From NCBI GenBank assembly GCA_023397905.1, contig JAEWSZ010000155.1, positions 1-58,175 on the forward strand: a stretch of DNA of 58,175 nt, written 5' to 3'. The first letter of the stretch is position 1, and each line of letters starts with the position of its first letter. The notes beneath the pieces were generated by a model. That model worked only from the letters and a program-made list of their open reading frames with translations. It had not been told where the DNA came from and searched no databases. The DNA is from Bacillota bacterium (lineage in GTDB: Bacteria > Bacillota > Clostridia > Acetivibrionales > DSM-1351). A program made the translations under genes and the position numbers. Positions 34,179-42,995 of this stretch are shown here, one piece after another.

Positions 34179-34928
34179 ATGATTGATATACATAGTCATA
34201 TCATACACGGAGTTGATGACGGACCATCAACTATAACACAGTCTCTGAATATGGTCAAAGAAGCTGAAAGACTTGGTATCAGCGTAATAGTGGCTTCTCC
34301 TCATTATCATGAAACGGTATTTGACTTAGAGCGGCTGGAGGAAAACTATCAGGAGCTGCTCTACAGGTCGGGGGATTATGAAGTTGCAATAAATCTGGGC
34401 TATGAGGTATTCGCGGATCCGCATAACCGGCTGCTTCTTAAAAACAGGAAAAAGCTCGGCCTGAGCAAATCGGGAATCATACTGTTTGAATTCCCCTTTA
34501 ACGCCAGTCCGCAAAAATGTGTGGAGATGATATACAGATTCAGACTGCAGAAAATAATTCCCGTCATCGCTCATGCGGAAAGGAACAGGGTATTTCTCAA
34601 TAAATTTGAATATTTTGTGGCTTTTATAAAGGCGGGCTGCTATATACAGGTTGACGCCGCAAGTATAGCCGGTGTGTACGGCTCGAGGATAAAAGATTTT
34701 TCCAGAAGGCTGCTCAGGATGAAGTTTGTGGATATGGTGGCTTCAAACGCCCACTGTGCTGACGATTATGCAAATTGGTATACCGAGGCCTATAACAATG
34801 TATCACAGTGGGTGGGAAAGGAAGAAGCGGGAATGCTTTTTCACGATAATGCCAAAAGTCTTCTTGAATGCGGGAACCAGGACGATATTGCATATAAAAA
34901 TATATTGAGGCGGGAGAGGCTTATATGA
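34179..34928 (+). CDS. CpsB/CapC-type tyrosine-protein phosphatase (PHP domain)
   Basis: A 249-residue metal-dependent phosphatase of the PHP superfamily. The metal ligands are visible in M-I-D-I-H-S-H-I-I-H-G-V-D-D-G-P-S at the start, A-S-P-H-Y-H at about 40, I-A-H-A-E-R-N near 130 and S-N-A-H at about 190. It removes phosphate from the tyrosine tail of the CpsD-type kinase encoded 18 kb upstream in the same operon and so resets polysaccharide assembly. ATG 34179 follows GGAAAGGA by 10 bases. Its stop overlaps the next start by ATGA. Usually cpsB is next to cpsCD, so the split is unusual. Confidence 0.93.
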   Translation: MIDIHSHIIHGVDDGPSTITQSLNMVKEAERLGISVIVASPHYHETVFDLERLEENYQELLYRSGDYEVAINLGYEVFADPHNRLLLKNRKKLGLSKSGIILFEFPFNASPQKCVEMIYRFRLQKIIPVIAHAERNRVFLNKFEYFVAFIKAGCYIQVDAASIAGVYGSRIKDFSRRLLRMKFVDMVASNAHCADDYANWYTEAYNNVSQWVGKEEAGMLFHDNAKSLLECGNQDDIAYKNILRRERLI

Positions 34929-35593
34929 AGGATATAGAATTCGATGTGGGATATGTGGTGGATCAGAGAGCCATGTTTTATAATGTCTCGGCTATTTATA
35001 ACTTTTTAAAGCGGATGTTTGACATAGTGGCAGCTCTTGCGGCTGTAGCGGTTCTATCGCCCTTGTTTCTGGTTGTGGCCCTGATCATAAAAATAGATTC
35101 CCGGGGACCGGTATTATTTAACCAGAGCAGGATAGGCTTTATGGGAAGGCCGTTTTATATGCATAAATTCAGGTCCATGGTGTCCGATGCCGAAGAGAGG
35201 TTTAAAGAGGTGGAGGATAAAAATGAAATAAGCGGCTGTATGTTTAAAATAAAAAATGACCCCAGAATGACAAGGGTCGGCAGGATTATCAGAAAGACCA
35301 GCATTGATGAATTGCCCCAATTGTTTAACGTAATAAAGGGGGAGATGAGCATGGTGGGGCCGCGGCCGCCAATAGGCAGAGAGGTCCAGAAATATGACGC
35401 CTGGCACAATCTGAGGCTGTCGGTGAAGCCCGGCATAACTGGCCTGTGGCAGGTAAGCGGAAGAAATGAAATAGGTTTTGAGGATATGTGCAGGCTGGAC
35501 CTTAAATATATCCGCGAGCGCAGTATTAAATGCGATCTGAAAATAATATTGAAAACTTTTCCGGCTTTGTTCCAATACAACAAAGTTTCCTAA
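34925..35593 (+). CDS. Undecaprenyl-phosphate sugar-1-phosphate transferase (initiating)
   Basis: A 222-residue bacterial sugar transferase (WcaJ/EpsL type, short form). It has one membrane segment at about 32-52 after F-L-K-R-M-F-D-I, then G-P-V-L-F-N-Q-S-R-I-G and the catalytic block H-K-F-R-S-M. D-E-L-P-Q-L-F-N-V-I-K-G-E-M-S and V-G-P-R-P-P follow, and K-P-G-I-T-G-L-W-Q-V-S-G-R-N. It starts the repeat unit by moving a sugar phosphate from a UDP-sugar to undecaprenyl phosphate. It overlaps cpsB by four bases. The sugar (glucose, galactose or an acetamido sugar) cannot be told. Confidence 0.94.
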   Translation: MKDIEFDVGYVVDQRAMFYNVSAIYNFLKRMFDIVAALAAVAVLSPLFLVVALIIKIDSRGPVLFNQSRIGFMGRPFYMHKFRSMVSDAEERFKEVEDKNEISGCMFKIKNDPRMTRVGRIIRKTSIDELPQLFNVIKGEMSMVGPRPPIGREVQKYDAWHNLRLSVKPGITGLWQVSGRNEIGFEDMCRLDLKYIRERSIKCDLKIILKTFPALFQYNKVS

Positions 35594-35624
35594 ATATTAA
35601 TTATGGAGAAGATTAAAAAGGCAT

Positions 35625-36716
35625 ATGGGAAAATTACAAAAGAAAAAAACGTCTGTCCGGGTAAAATTGGCGGCAGGGCTCATTGCGGCAATCGTAATTG
35701 CCATAGCAGGGGCGCTCATATTTATTGACATACAGTTGAACAGGATCGGAGATGTAGAAGATTTTGCGGTAGTTCCGCCGGAAAATGAATATTTTGAACC
35801 GGATGAGAGCTATACCGGTGCGAATGGCGTTGACGGAAGCGTTGAAAGCGGCGGGGCTGGCATATCGGGTGAGGAAGCCGCCGGCAGTGCCGCTGAAACA
35901 GGGGGGATTATCTGGCCGGAGGACGGAGATATACCCGAAGACCGGGATTACATCAATATATTGCTGATCGGGCAGGACAGGAGGCCCGGAGGAACCGGAG
36001 CCAGGTCCGATACAATGATATTATGCACCGTCAACAAAAAAAACAATACCATTAAACTGACATCTCTGATGAGGGATCTGTATGTCCAGATACCCGGGTA
36101 CAGCGACAACAGGATAAACGCGGCATACGCTTTCGGAGGGGCGGAGCTGCTGGACAGGACCATAGAAAAAAACTTCCAGGTCCATATTGACGGGAATGTG
36201 GAAGTTGACTTCGAGAGGTTTCAGCAGGTCATCGACAAAATCGGAGGGATCGATATATCAATAAATAGCGCGGAGGAGGCCTATCTGAAAAGGAAGGGTT
36301 TTTCCGGCCTGTCCGCGGGAACAGTGCATATGGACGGCCCGCTGGCTCTGGCATATTCCCGTATCAGGTATATAGGGAATGCGGATTATGAAAGGACCGA
36401 GAGGCAAAAGAGGGTGCTGATAACCGCATATAATGACATTAAAGGGCTTAAGCTCCCCCAAATACTCAAATTGCTCAATGATACCCTTCCTATGGTGAAG
36501 ACGGATCTGAGCAACCGGCAGATCGTCGGTTATACCACCGGAGTCATGCTGATGGGAGTGGAGGAAATACAGACATACCGGATTCCGGCAGACGGGACAT
36601 TCACTCCCAAGAGTATCAGGAGGATGTCCGTGCTTGTGCCGGACCTGACTGCAAACCGCAGGATACTGCAGGATATCATAAGGTCAGCTGAGGCTGAAAC
36701 CTTCGGCTTCAGGTGA
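35625..36716 (+). CDS. LytR-CpsA-Psr (LCP) family ligase
   Basis: A 363-residue membrane-anchored protein. A membrane helix lies at about 13-33 (L-A-A-G-L-I-A-A-I-V-I-A-I-A-G-A), then a low-complexity acidic/glycine linker, then the LCP catalytic domain from about 105. Motifs are N-I-L-L-I-G-Q-D-R-R, A-R-S-D-T-M-I-L, S-L-M-R-D-L-Y-V, N-R-I-N-A-A-Y-A-F-G-G and D-Y-E-R-T-E-R-Q. LCP proteins move undecaprenyl-linked polymers onto peptidoglycan, so this is the likely last step in anchoring the polysaccharide made by this operon. A hairpin 70 bases downstream marks the operon end. Confidence 0.94.
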   Translation: MGKLQKKKTSVRVKLAAGLIAAIVIAIAGALIFIDIQLNRIGDVEDFAVVPPENEYFEPDESYTGANGVDGSVESGGAGISGEEAAGSAAETGGIIWPEDGDIPEDRDYINILLIGQDRRPGGTGARSDTMILCTVNKKNNTIKLTSLMRDLYVQIPGYSDNRINAAYAFGGAELLDRTIEKNFQVHIDGNVEVDFERFQQVIDKIGGIDISINSAEEAYLKRKGFSGLSAGTVHMDGPLALAYSRIRYIGNADYERTERQKRVLITAYNDIKGLKLPQILKLLNDTLPMVKTDLSNRQIVGYTTGVMLMGVEEIQTYRIPADGTFTPKSIRRMSVLVPDLTANRRILQDIIRSAEAETFGFR

Positions 36717-36788
36717 ATGCTGCTTTTGGACCTGCAGTAATTGACTTGTGAAAAACAGGCATGGTGTTTCAAAATAATGTGCTATAAT

Positions 36789-36827
36789 AAAGGGACTGTT
36801 GAACTTGTTGTTTTCAACAGTCCCTTT
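36789..36827 (+). terminator. Hairpin at the end of the polysaccharide operon
   Basis: A perfect 15-base stem, AAAGGGACTGTTGAA (36789-36803) with TTCAACAGTCCCTTT (36813-36827), is followed only by GCTGTTTC. It begins directly after TGCTATAAT (36780-36788), an extended -10 that could start transcription of the VanZ-like gene. Confidence 0.7.
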
Positions 36828-36885
36828 GCTGTTTCAGGGGCTTAACCGAAATATTACCGGATGCGAAAGGACCTTAACCACATTT

Positions 36886-37359
36886 ATGCGGAAAAAAATA
36901 ATTGCAGCTTCCTCCTGGATAATTGTCCTGCTCTGGATGATACTTATTTTCAGGCTTTCAGGCCAGGTGGCCCATAAGTCCAACGGCCTAAGTCTGGGAA
37001 TAACGGATTTTATCATAAATGCCTTCAAAAGCTTTTGGCCCGGAGAGGCTTTTGATACGGGAAATTTGAACCATATAGTCAGGAAAACCGCACACTTTAC
37101 CGCGTATCTGATTCTGGGGATACTGTCCTGCAATGCGCTGAAGCAGAGCGGCGTAAACGGATGGAGGAAGCCCGTCCTGGCATTGGGACTGTGTATATTA
37201 TACGCCGCCAGCGACGAAGTGCATCAGCTTTTTGTAGCCGGCAGGAGCGGGCAGCCTTTAGATGTGTTTATCGACAGTTTGGGAGCGGCTGCCGGGATTG
37301 GGATTTACACGCTGCTGGGAAAATACAGTATTGTCAGAAATAAGAAAATTAAAAAATAG
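36886..37359 (+). CDS. VanZ-like membrane protein
   Basis: A 157-residue protein with four membrane helices and the VanZ pattern: F-R-L-S-G-Q-V-A in the first loop, R-K-T-A-H-F-T-A-Y-L-I-L-G near residue 65, and A-A-S-D-E-V-H-Q-L-F-V-A-G-R-S-G-Q-P-L-D-V near 110. The family includes teicoplanin-resistance VanZ, but most members have unknown roles at the cell surface. ATG 36886 is the first codon after the hairpin; its ribosome site is weak. It directly follows the polysaccharide operon but probably has its own promoter. Confidence 0.88.
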   Translation: MRKKIIAASSWIIVLLWMILIFRLSGQVAHKSNGLSLGITDFIINAFKSFWPGEAFDTGNLNHIVRKTAHFTAYLILGILSCNALKQSGVNGWRKPVLALGLCILYAASDEVHQLFVAGRSGQPLDVFIDSLGAAAGIGIYTLLGKYSIVRNKKIKK

Positions 37360-37362
37360 GAC

Positions 37363-37392
37363 TTGTCTCACATGCATAATTAAATATATAAT
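37363..37392 (+). promoter_or_regulatory. Promoter of the tiny transcription unit
   Basis: TTGTCT (37363-37368) and a perfect TATAAT (37387-37392) are 18 bases apart, just before GGAGG and a 23-codon gene that ends at a terminator. Confidence 0.55.
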
Positions 37393-37413
37393 TATTCCGG
37401 AGGATGAAATTAT

Positions 37414-37485
37414 ATGGATGAGAAAATATTAAGTATCCTTGAGTCATTATCCAAAAACAAAATAAAGAAAAAAATAACAGGATAA
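37414..37485 (+). CDS. Tiny open reading frame of 23 codons (hypothetical)
   Basis: ATG 37414 follows CCGGAGG by 10 bases and opens a frame of 23 codons. It reads M-D-E-K-I-L-S-I-L-E-S-L-S-K, followed by a lysine-rich end (K-I-K-K-K-I-T-G), the make-up of a short amphipathic helix. It has its own promoter upstream and an intrinsic terminator directly after, so it forms a complete unit of about 120 bases. The leader before the ribosome site would be very short, so the transcript could instead be a small RNA. No homologue is recognised. Confidence 0.45.
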   Translation: MDEKILSILESLSKNKIKKKITG

Positions 37486-37490
37486 GATAC

Positions 37491-37515
37491 AGAGGGGGAT
37501 TTTCCCTCTTTTTTT
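37491..37515 (+). terminator. Intrinsic terminator of the tiny transcription unit
   Basis: AGAGGG (37491-37496) pairs with CCCTCT (37504-37509), and the stem runs into a tract of seven T. Confidence 0.8.
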
Positions 37516-37590
37516 ATTATCTGGCTTCGCCGCTTTTGTTATGGTTAATTTGCGGTTAAATATTGTTAAAAAATAATTATGAGTTATATA

Positions 37591-37619
37591 TTGACCTTTG
37601 TAATCCCAATATATAAAAT
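37591..37619 (+). promoter_or_regulatory. Promoter of pyrG
   Basis: TTGACC (37591-37596) and TAAAAT (37614-37619), 17 bases apart, lie about 80 bases before the pyrG start. Confidence 0.6.
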
Positions 37620-37699
37620 ATTAAAAGGTATGTTTTAAAATTAATTTAATGCATTTCTATATATTGCAATCGCATGAAAATGTCGAGAGGAGTAAAACA

Positions 37700-39307
37700 A
37701 TGTCAGTAAAGTATATCTTCGTAACTGGTGGTGTGGTTTCCGGATTGGGTAAAGGAATAACGGCGGCATCGTTGGGAAGGCTTCTAAAAGCAAGAGGTGT
37801 ACATGTAACAATACAAAAATTCGACCCGTATATAAATGTGGACCCGGGCACCATGAGTCCATATCAGCACGGAGAGGTTTTTGTAACGGAGGATGGGGCC
37901 GAGACAGACCTTGATCTGGGTCATTATGAGAGGTTCATTGACGAAAATCTCAGCAAAAACAGTAACGTCACAACGGGAAAAATTTACTGGTCGGTTATCA
38001 GCAAGGAAAGAAAAGGTGACTTCCTGGGAGGCACGGTTCAAGTTATCCCACATATTACAAACGAAATTAAAGATAGAATTTTCAGAGTAGGCAAGTCAGA
38101 AAGAACAGATGTGGTTATCACCGAAATCGGGGGAACCGTCGGCGATATCGAAAGTCTCCCGTTCCTCGAGGCAATCAGACAGGTTTCAACCGAAATAGGA
38201 AGAGAAAATGTGATGTTTATTCACGTTACATTGGTACCCTACCTGAGCAAATCCGGCGAGCTTAAGACAAAACCGACACAGCACAGTGTCAAGGAGCTTA
38301 TAAGTCTTGGAATCCAGCCGGATGTTATTGTTTGTAGGACAGAAAAATCCCTTTCCCAGGATTTAAAGGATAAAATAGCGTTTTTCTGCAACCTGCCCAG
38401 CGGGGCCGTAGTTCAGAATGTTGACGCCGAAGTTCTCTATGAAGTTCCTTTAATGCTTGAAAAAGAGGGACTTGCCAAATTGGTCTGCAAGCGTCTGAAA
38501 CTCGCATGCAATGATCCTGATCTCTCCGACTGGGAGGAAATGGTGAGAAGGCAGAAAAATCCAAAGAGCTCGGTAACCATTGCACTGGTTGGAAAATATG
38601 TTGAGTTGCACGATGCATATCTCAGTGTTGCGGAATCCCTGAGGCATGGCGGAATTGCAAACGATGTAGAAGTTGACATAAAATGGATAAATTCCGAGGA
38701 TGTTGAATCTGGAGATGTGAACGAATTCCTCAAGGATGCCGACGGAATACTTGTTCCAGGCGGCTTCGGCGACAGGGGGATAGAAGGTAAGATCATGGCC
38801 GTAACCTATGCCAGGGAGCACAAGATCCCATTCTTCGGAATATGCCTGGGAATGCAGATGGCGGTTATAGAATTTGCCAGAAATGTTGCGGAGCTTCACG
38901 ATGCAAACAGCTCTGAGTTTGGGGAGACCCCATATCCGGTTATAGACCTTATGCCGGACCAGCGTGATATTGACGAGCTGGGAGGCACCATGAGACTGGG
39001 CGTCTATCCCTGCAAAATAAACGAGAAGACAATGATCCAGGAAATTTACAATGACGAGCTTATATATGAGCGCCACAGGCACAGATATGAGTTTAACAAT
39101 GAGTTCAGAGATACATTTACGAGATCCGGAATGGTTTTGTCGGGCCTGTCCCCCAGCGGGAAGCTTGTTGAAACCATTGAGCTGAAGGACCATCCCTGGT
39201 TCATCGGAGTCCAGTTCCATCCTGAATTCAAGTCCAGGCCAAACAAGCCCCATCCATTGTTCAGAGACTTTATCAGGGCGTCATACGAATGTAAAGATAT
39301 AAAATAA
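37700..39307 (+). CDS. pyrG: CTP synthase
   Basis: A 535-residue enzyme of normal length that makes CTP from UTP with glutamine and ATP in the cytoplasm. The synthase domain opens with K-Y-I-F-V-T-G-G-V-V-S-G-L-G-K-G-I and contains D-P-Y-I-N-V-D-P-G-T-M-S-P and E-I-G-G-T-V-G-D-I-E. The class I glutamine amidotransferase domain (about 290-535) has the nucleophile Cys in F-G-I-C-L-G-M-Q and the His/Glu pair in Q-F-H-P-E-F. ATG 37700 follows GAGAGGAG; the frame is open to 37649 but without a site. It is a single gene with its own promoter and terminator. Confidence 0.99.
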   Translation: MSVKYIFVTGGVVSGLGKGITAASLGRLLKARGVHVTIQKFDPYINVDPGTMSPYQHGEVFVTEDGAETDLDLGHYERFIDENLSKNSNVTTGKIYWSVISKERKGDFLGGTVQVIPHITNEIKDRIFRVGKSERTDVVITEIGGTVGDIESLPFLEAIRQVSTEIGRENVMFIHVTLVPYLSKSGELKTKPTQHSVKELISLGIQPDVIVCRTEKSLSQDLKDKIAFFCNLPSGAVVQNVDAEVLYEVPLMLEKEGLAKLVCKRLKLACNDPDLSDWEEMVRRQKNPKSSVTIALVGKYVELHDAYLSVAESLRHGGIANDVEVDIKWINSEDVESGDVNEFLKDADGILVPGGFGDRGIEGKIMAVTYAREHKIPFFGICLGMQMAVIEFARNVAELHDANSSEFGETPYPVIDLMPDQRDIDELGGTMRLGVYPCKINEKTMIQEIYNDELIYERHRHRYEFNNEFRDTFTRSGMVLSGLSPSGKLVETIELKDHPWFIGVQFHPEFKSRPNKPHPLFRDFIRASYECKDIK

Positions 39308-39315
39308 ATAATAAA

Positions 39316-39368
39316 AAATAGGGGAGGTTTCCAATATGCTTGATATTGGAAACCTCCCCTATTTTTTT
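39316..39368 (+). terminator. Intrinsic terminator of pyrG
   Basis: A perfect stem of about 22 base pairs from AAATAGGGGAGG (39316-39327) to CCTCCCCTATTT (39353-39364), with loop GCTTG, runs into seven T. Confidence 0.95.
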
Positions 39369-39438
39369 AATCCAGGATGGCAGCAGGGAATTCATAAAGA
39401 TTTTCTGAAATGTAAACAAAATAATATAAGTTTTAGTG

Positions 39439-39479
39439 CTAAAAAGTCCTACTTTTTATTGCAGTATCCTTGATATAAT
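39439..39479 (+). promoter_or_regulatory. Operator-promoter of the histidine kinase/response regulator operon
   Basis: AAAAAGT (39441-39447), CCT, ACTTTTT (39451-39457) is a perfect 7-base inverted repeat over a GTCCTACTT box, and TATAAT lies at 39474-39479. The G of GTCC is 28 bases before the first T of the -10. The same box at the same distance precedes the sugar-binding protein gene (42996-43036). No -35 hexamer is seen, so the box probably binds an activator, most likely the response regulator encoded here. Confidence 0.7.
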
Positions 39480-39556
39480 ATTATCGGATGAACTTTCTAT
39501 CTGCATTTCCGCATCAATGTTTTAAGTTTAATCAACTTCATTCGGGGGTATGTTTC

Positions 39557-41338
39557 ATGAACAGGTTTCATAGTATGAGATCAAAAATTTTAGTATTTTG
39601 TACTATAAGTACTCTGCTCGCGTTGGGGCTTCAGACGATTTTCTTCCAGTACACTTCCACAAAGCTTATCTATAATCAGGCAAGAGACGCCAGTTGGAAT
39701 TCCATGAAAAATATGCAGGACGATATATATACTTATATAAAAGCAATGGAAAATACTCTTTTAAAGATATACAACGAACAGACATTTATATCCGATCTGG
39801 CGGTTGGAGACGATATTGAGAATATCCGCACAAAATATTCAAGTCTGGCCCATTCTTTTGCATTGGCGGAATTCGAGACTTCCCAGAATGTGAATGCAAT
39901 GTATATCTATGATATAGACCATAACCTTATCAGCAGCTTCAGACATGCGTCAACACCTAAGTTCTCCTACCCCGGAAATATATATGAAGACATGCGAAAG
40001 TATAATTCGGCTATTGTAAAAGATTATGTATCTTCGGACAATAAAACAATGCTCATATCCAGTTATTATAACAGCAGCCGTGAAAAGAATATGATCAGAT
40101 TTACTCTGAAATTGTATTATAATAATGCAACAAAAAAAATCGGATACATTGTCTGCGATGTAGATCTTAAAAGTTTCACCAGAATAATGCAGAAATATAT
40201 ATATTCCAGCCAACAGGTCATCTGGCTTCAGCCCATCGGAGACAGGCCTATAATTGAAATAGGGGAGTTGTCCAGCAAACAGAAGGACTATTATTTAAAT
40301 TCCATAAAATTGATTGAATCAAATAACTGGAATACAAAAAAAGTATCCCGGGACAGTGAGAGTGAATTTTTTGAGATACAGCAAAGTAAATACAACCTGG
40401 CTGCGTTTTCTCTCACACCGCAGTCGCTTCTGGAGTCAAACCAGCAGGTGCTTAACAGGAATCTGCTGATTATAGCTGTGCTTATTTTATTTGTATTCAT
40501 AATAGCATCCTTTGCAATTTCAAACATGCTTACAATACCGCTGAAGAAAATGGTAGCCACTATGAACAGAATAAAAAAAGGCAATACCTCTTTACGCCTC
40601 ACAAACCTGGGTAAGGATGAAATAGGATTCATGGGCGAAAATTTTAATGAGATGCTGGATCAGATAGAAACCTTGATTTTTGAAGAATATCAATCAAAAC
40701 TGTTAGTGAATACGGCTAAATATAAAGCATTGCAGGCACAGGTAAATCCCCATTTCCTGTACAATACTCTGGAAACTATGAGCAGTATTGCGGCTTCCCA
40801 GCAATGTATAGAGGTAAGCAAGCTATGCATTGCATTATCCAAGATCTTCCGTTACAGCATTAATATGAACGAACCTCTTTCAACAGTTGAAGATGAGATC
40901 AGGCATATTGAAAATTACATGTATGTCATGAATACCAGGACTCAAAACAGTATCAGATTTGAAATAAAGATAGAACAGGAACTTCTGAAGGAAAAAATAC
41001 CGCGGCTGTCCATCCAGCCTCTGGTCGAAAACTCCATCCAGCATGGGCTTAAGAACAAGCGGGGAGAAAAGAATATATGCATAAGCGGAATAATAGAAAA
41101 CAATCTGTTTAAACTCATGGTCAGCGACAATGGTACCGGAATGGATGCGGTCAGGATCAACAGCCAGCTCCGGAATCCTGAAATAGACGTGTTGGAGACC
41201 CGTTCATCCATAGGAATGAACAATATTAACGCCAGGATAAAAATACTTTTTGGAAATGAATATGGAGTCAGGGTTGAAAGCGATGATACAGGAAGCCGGG
41301 TTTCAATCAATATTCCCGCAATGGAAAGGGAGGTGTAG
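39557..41338 (+). CDS. YesM-type sensor histidine kinase
   Basis: A 593-residue membrane kinase. Membrane helix at about 10-30, an extracellular sensor region of about 270 residues, a second helix at about 300-322 (L-L-I-I-A-V-L-I-L-F-V-F-I-I-A), a HAMP linker, then the YesM-type kinase domain with the phospho-acceptor His399 in QAQVNPHFLYNTLE. The ATPase domain has V-E-N-S-I-Q-H-G-L and S-D-N-G-T-G-M. These kinases usually sense sugars together with a binding protein and phosphorylate a YesN-type regulator, which is the next gene, 2 bases away. ATG 39557 follows CGGGGGT by 8 bases; the in-frame ATG at 39488 lacks a site. Confidence 0.95.
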   Translation: MNRFHSMRSKILVFCTISTLLALGLQTIFFQYTSTKLIYNQARDASWNSMKNMQDDIYTYIKAMENTLLKIYNEQTFISDLAVGDDIENIRTKYSSLAHSFALAEFETSQNVNAMYIYDIDHNLISSFRHASTPKFSYPGNIYEDMRKYNSAIVKDYVSSDNKTMLISSYYNSSREKNMIRFTLKLYYNNATKKIGYIVCDVDLKSFTRIMQKYIYSSQQVIWLQPIGDRPIIEIGELSSKQKDYYLNSIKLIESNNWNTKKVSRDSESEFFEIQQSKYNLAAFSLTPQSLLESNQQVLNRNLLIIAVLILFVFIIASFAISNMLTIPLKKMVATMNRIKKGNTSLRLTNLGKDEIGFMGENFNEMLDQIETLIFEEYQSKLLVNTAKYKALQAQVNPHFLYNTLETMSSIAASQQCIEVSKLCIALSKIFRYSINMNEPLSTVEDEIRHIENYMYVMNTRTQNSIRFEIKIEQELLKEKIPRLSIQPLVENSIQHGLKNKRGEKNICISGIIENNLFKLMVSDNGTGMDAVRINSQLRNPEIDVLETRSSIGMNNINARIKILFGNEYGVRVESDDTGSRVSINIPAMEREV

Positions 41339-41340
41339 AA

Positions 41341-42966
41341 ATGACAACCGAAAAATTCAAGCTGTTGATGGCTGACGATGAGTACTGGGTCAGACAGAAT
41401 TTAAAAGCAATGATTGACTGGGAAGAGTACGCCATAGATTTTATGGACATGGCCTGTGACGGAGAGGAGGCTTTGGATAAAATTGAGGCCGATTGCCCCG
41501 ATATACTGATTACCGATATAAATATGCCTTTTATTTCAGGAATTGAACTTATGAGTATTTTGAAAAAAAGGCATCCTGATATAAAAGTTATTGTATTAAG
41601 CGGATACAGCGAGTTCGAATATGCAAGACAGGCCCTTCACCATGGTGCGGTAGATTATCTTTTAAAGCCCATTGTTAAAGAAGATTTACTGGATATCGTA
41701 ACAAAATGTATTTCGGAGATAACTGAAAAAAGAAAGCTTGAAAAAGAAAAGAAAGATACCGAAGAAAAATTGTATGTGGCAAAGTCCATGATACAGGACA
41801 GAAAATTCAGCGAACTCATAGATAATAACAAGGCAGACGATATACAGGATAATTATATACCGGAAGCTTTAAGCATATGGCCGGGATTCAACAAATTCAC
41901 GTTAATTGTGGTCAAAATCGATAAGTTGGTTAAAATATGCAAAAGAACAGGTGTCACCGATCCCAATAAACTGCTGCATCTTATAAAAGGACACATTTAT
42001 GATAATATAAATCACGGCGGCATGGTGTTCAATAATATATTCGTGCCCAATGAATTTATTGTACTGACCTCTATGAATAAATCAGAAATAGATATTTTCT
42101 GTGATAAGGCAATGAGGAGCGTCAGGGAAATGACCCGCTCCGAGGTAAGCGTGGCAATAAGCAGGTCTTATCCGTCCATTGGTGATATACGCAGTGCATA
42201 CAACGACGCCTTGCTGGCTATGATGACCAGAAAATTTTCCGCAGGCAGCTATAAAATTTATTTTGATGACATAAATAATCTGACATTCACTATAAGAATA
42301 ACTTCCGAGCAGGAAAACCAGTTAATTTTTGCAGTTCAAAACAGAAATAAAAGACTTATAAACAAAGTGCTTTATGAGGATATAGAAATCCAGAAACTAT
42401 ACGGCAATAAGGCCGTATTTCTGGAGGTCAAGCAAATAATTGATAAGGTGGCCTGGATAGTATATAACTATTCGGTGCATGAGAATTCTCCAAATCAAAT
42501 TCTTGCCATTGATAATCTTGTTGAGCTTTTGAATATGACGCTGGAAAGCTTCAATATGTCGGATGTGTGCAATGTCATAGATCAGATAGTGGACGAGTGC
42601 CTGGATTCCAACGATTTGCCGGGATCCAATGAAACTGTAAAACATGTGGTAAAGCAGGCAGTAAAGTATATCGATGAAAACTATTTTGAGGATATTTCCC
42701 TTTCGACTCTGGCAGATACTTTTCACATAAGCAAAACCTATCTTTCCAAAGCATTTAAACATGAGGCCGGTTTGAATGTAATGCTTTATATAGCAAAAAA
42801 AAGAATAGAAAAGTCTATAGAATACATGAAACAGGATGACCTGAGCCTCACAGAAATTGCTTCTTTGGTGGGATATGACGATTATGCCTATTTTAACCGG
42901 GTATTCAGAAAGTTTATGGGCAAGGGTCCAAGGGAGTATAAGAGCAATCTTAATTTGCAGAAATAA
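41341..42966 (+). CDS. YesN-type response regulator with AraC DNA-binding domain
   Basis: A 541-residue regulator. The receiver domain (about 5-125) has the phospho-acceptor Asp59 in I-T-D-I-N-M-P and Lys in L-L-K-P-I. A long middle region of about 300 residues, usual for YesN proteins, is followed by the C-terminal AraC double helix-turn-helix (about 440-541; L-A-D-T-F-H-I-S-K-T-Y-L-S-K-A-F-K and V-G-Y-D-D-Y-A-Y-F-N-R-V-F-R-K). It likely binds the GTCCTACTT boxes before its own operon and before the transporter operon. It ends 107 bases before the binding-protein gene. Confidence 0.95.
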   Translation: MTTEKFKLLMADDEYWVRQNLKAMIDWEEYAIDFMDMACDGEEALDKIEADCPDILITDINMPFISGIELMSILKKRHPDIKVIVLSGYSEFEYARQALHHGAVDYLLKPIVKEDLLDIVTKCISEITEKRKLEKEKKDTEEKLYVAKSMIQDRKFSELIDNNKADDIQDNYIPEALSIWPGFNKFTLIVVKIDKLVKICKRTGVTDPNKLLHLIKGHIYDNINHGGMVFNNIFVPNEFIVLTSMNKSEIDIFCDKAMRSVREMTRSEVSVAISRSYPSIGDIRSAYNDALLAMMTRKFSAGSYKIYFDDINNLTFTIRITSEQENQLIFAVQNRNKRLINKVLYEDIEIQKLYGNKAVFLEVKQIIDKVAWIVYNYSVHENSPNQILAIDNLVELLNMTLESFNMSDVCNVIDQIVDECLDSNDLPGSNETVKHVVKQAVKYIDENYFEDISLSTLADTFHISKTYLSKAFKHEAGLNVMLYIAKKRIEKSIEYMKQDDLSLTEIASLVGYDDYAYFNRVFRKFMGKGPREYKSNLNLQK

Positions 42967-42995
42967 TAAAGCTAATTTTGTATAACTTATTTTGA

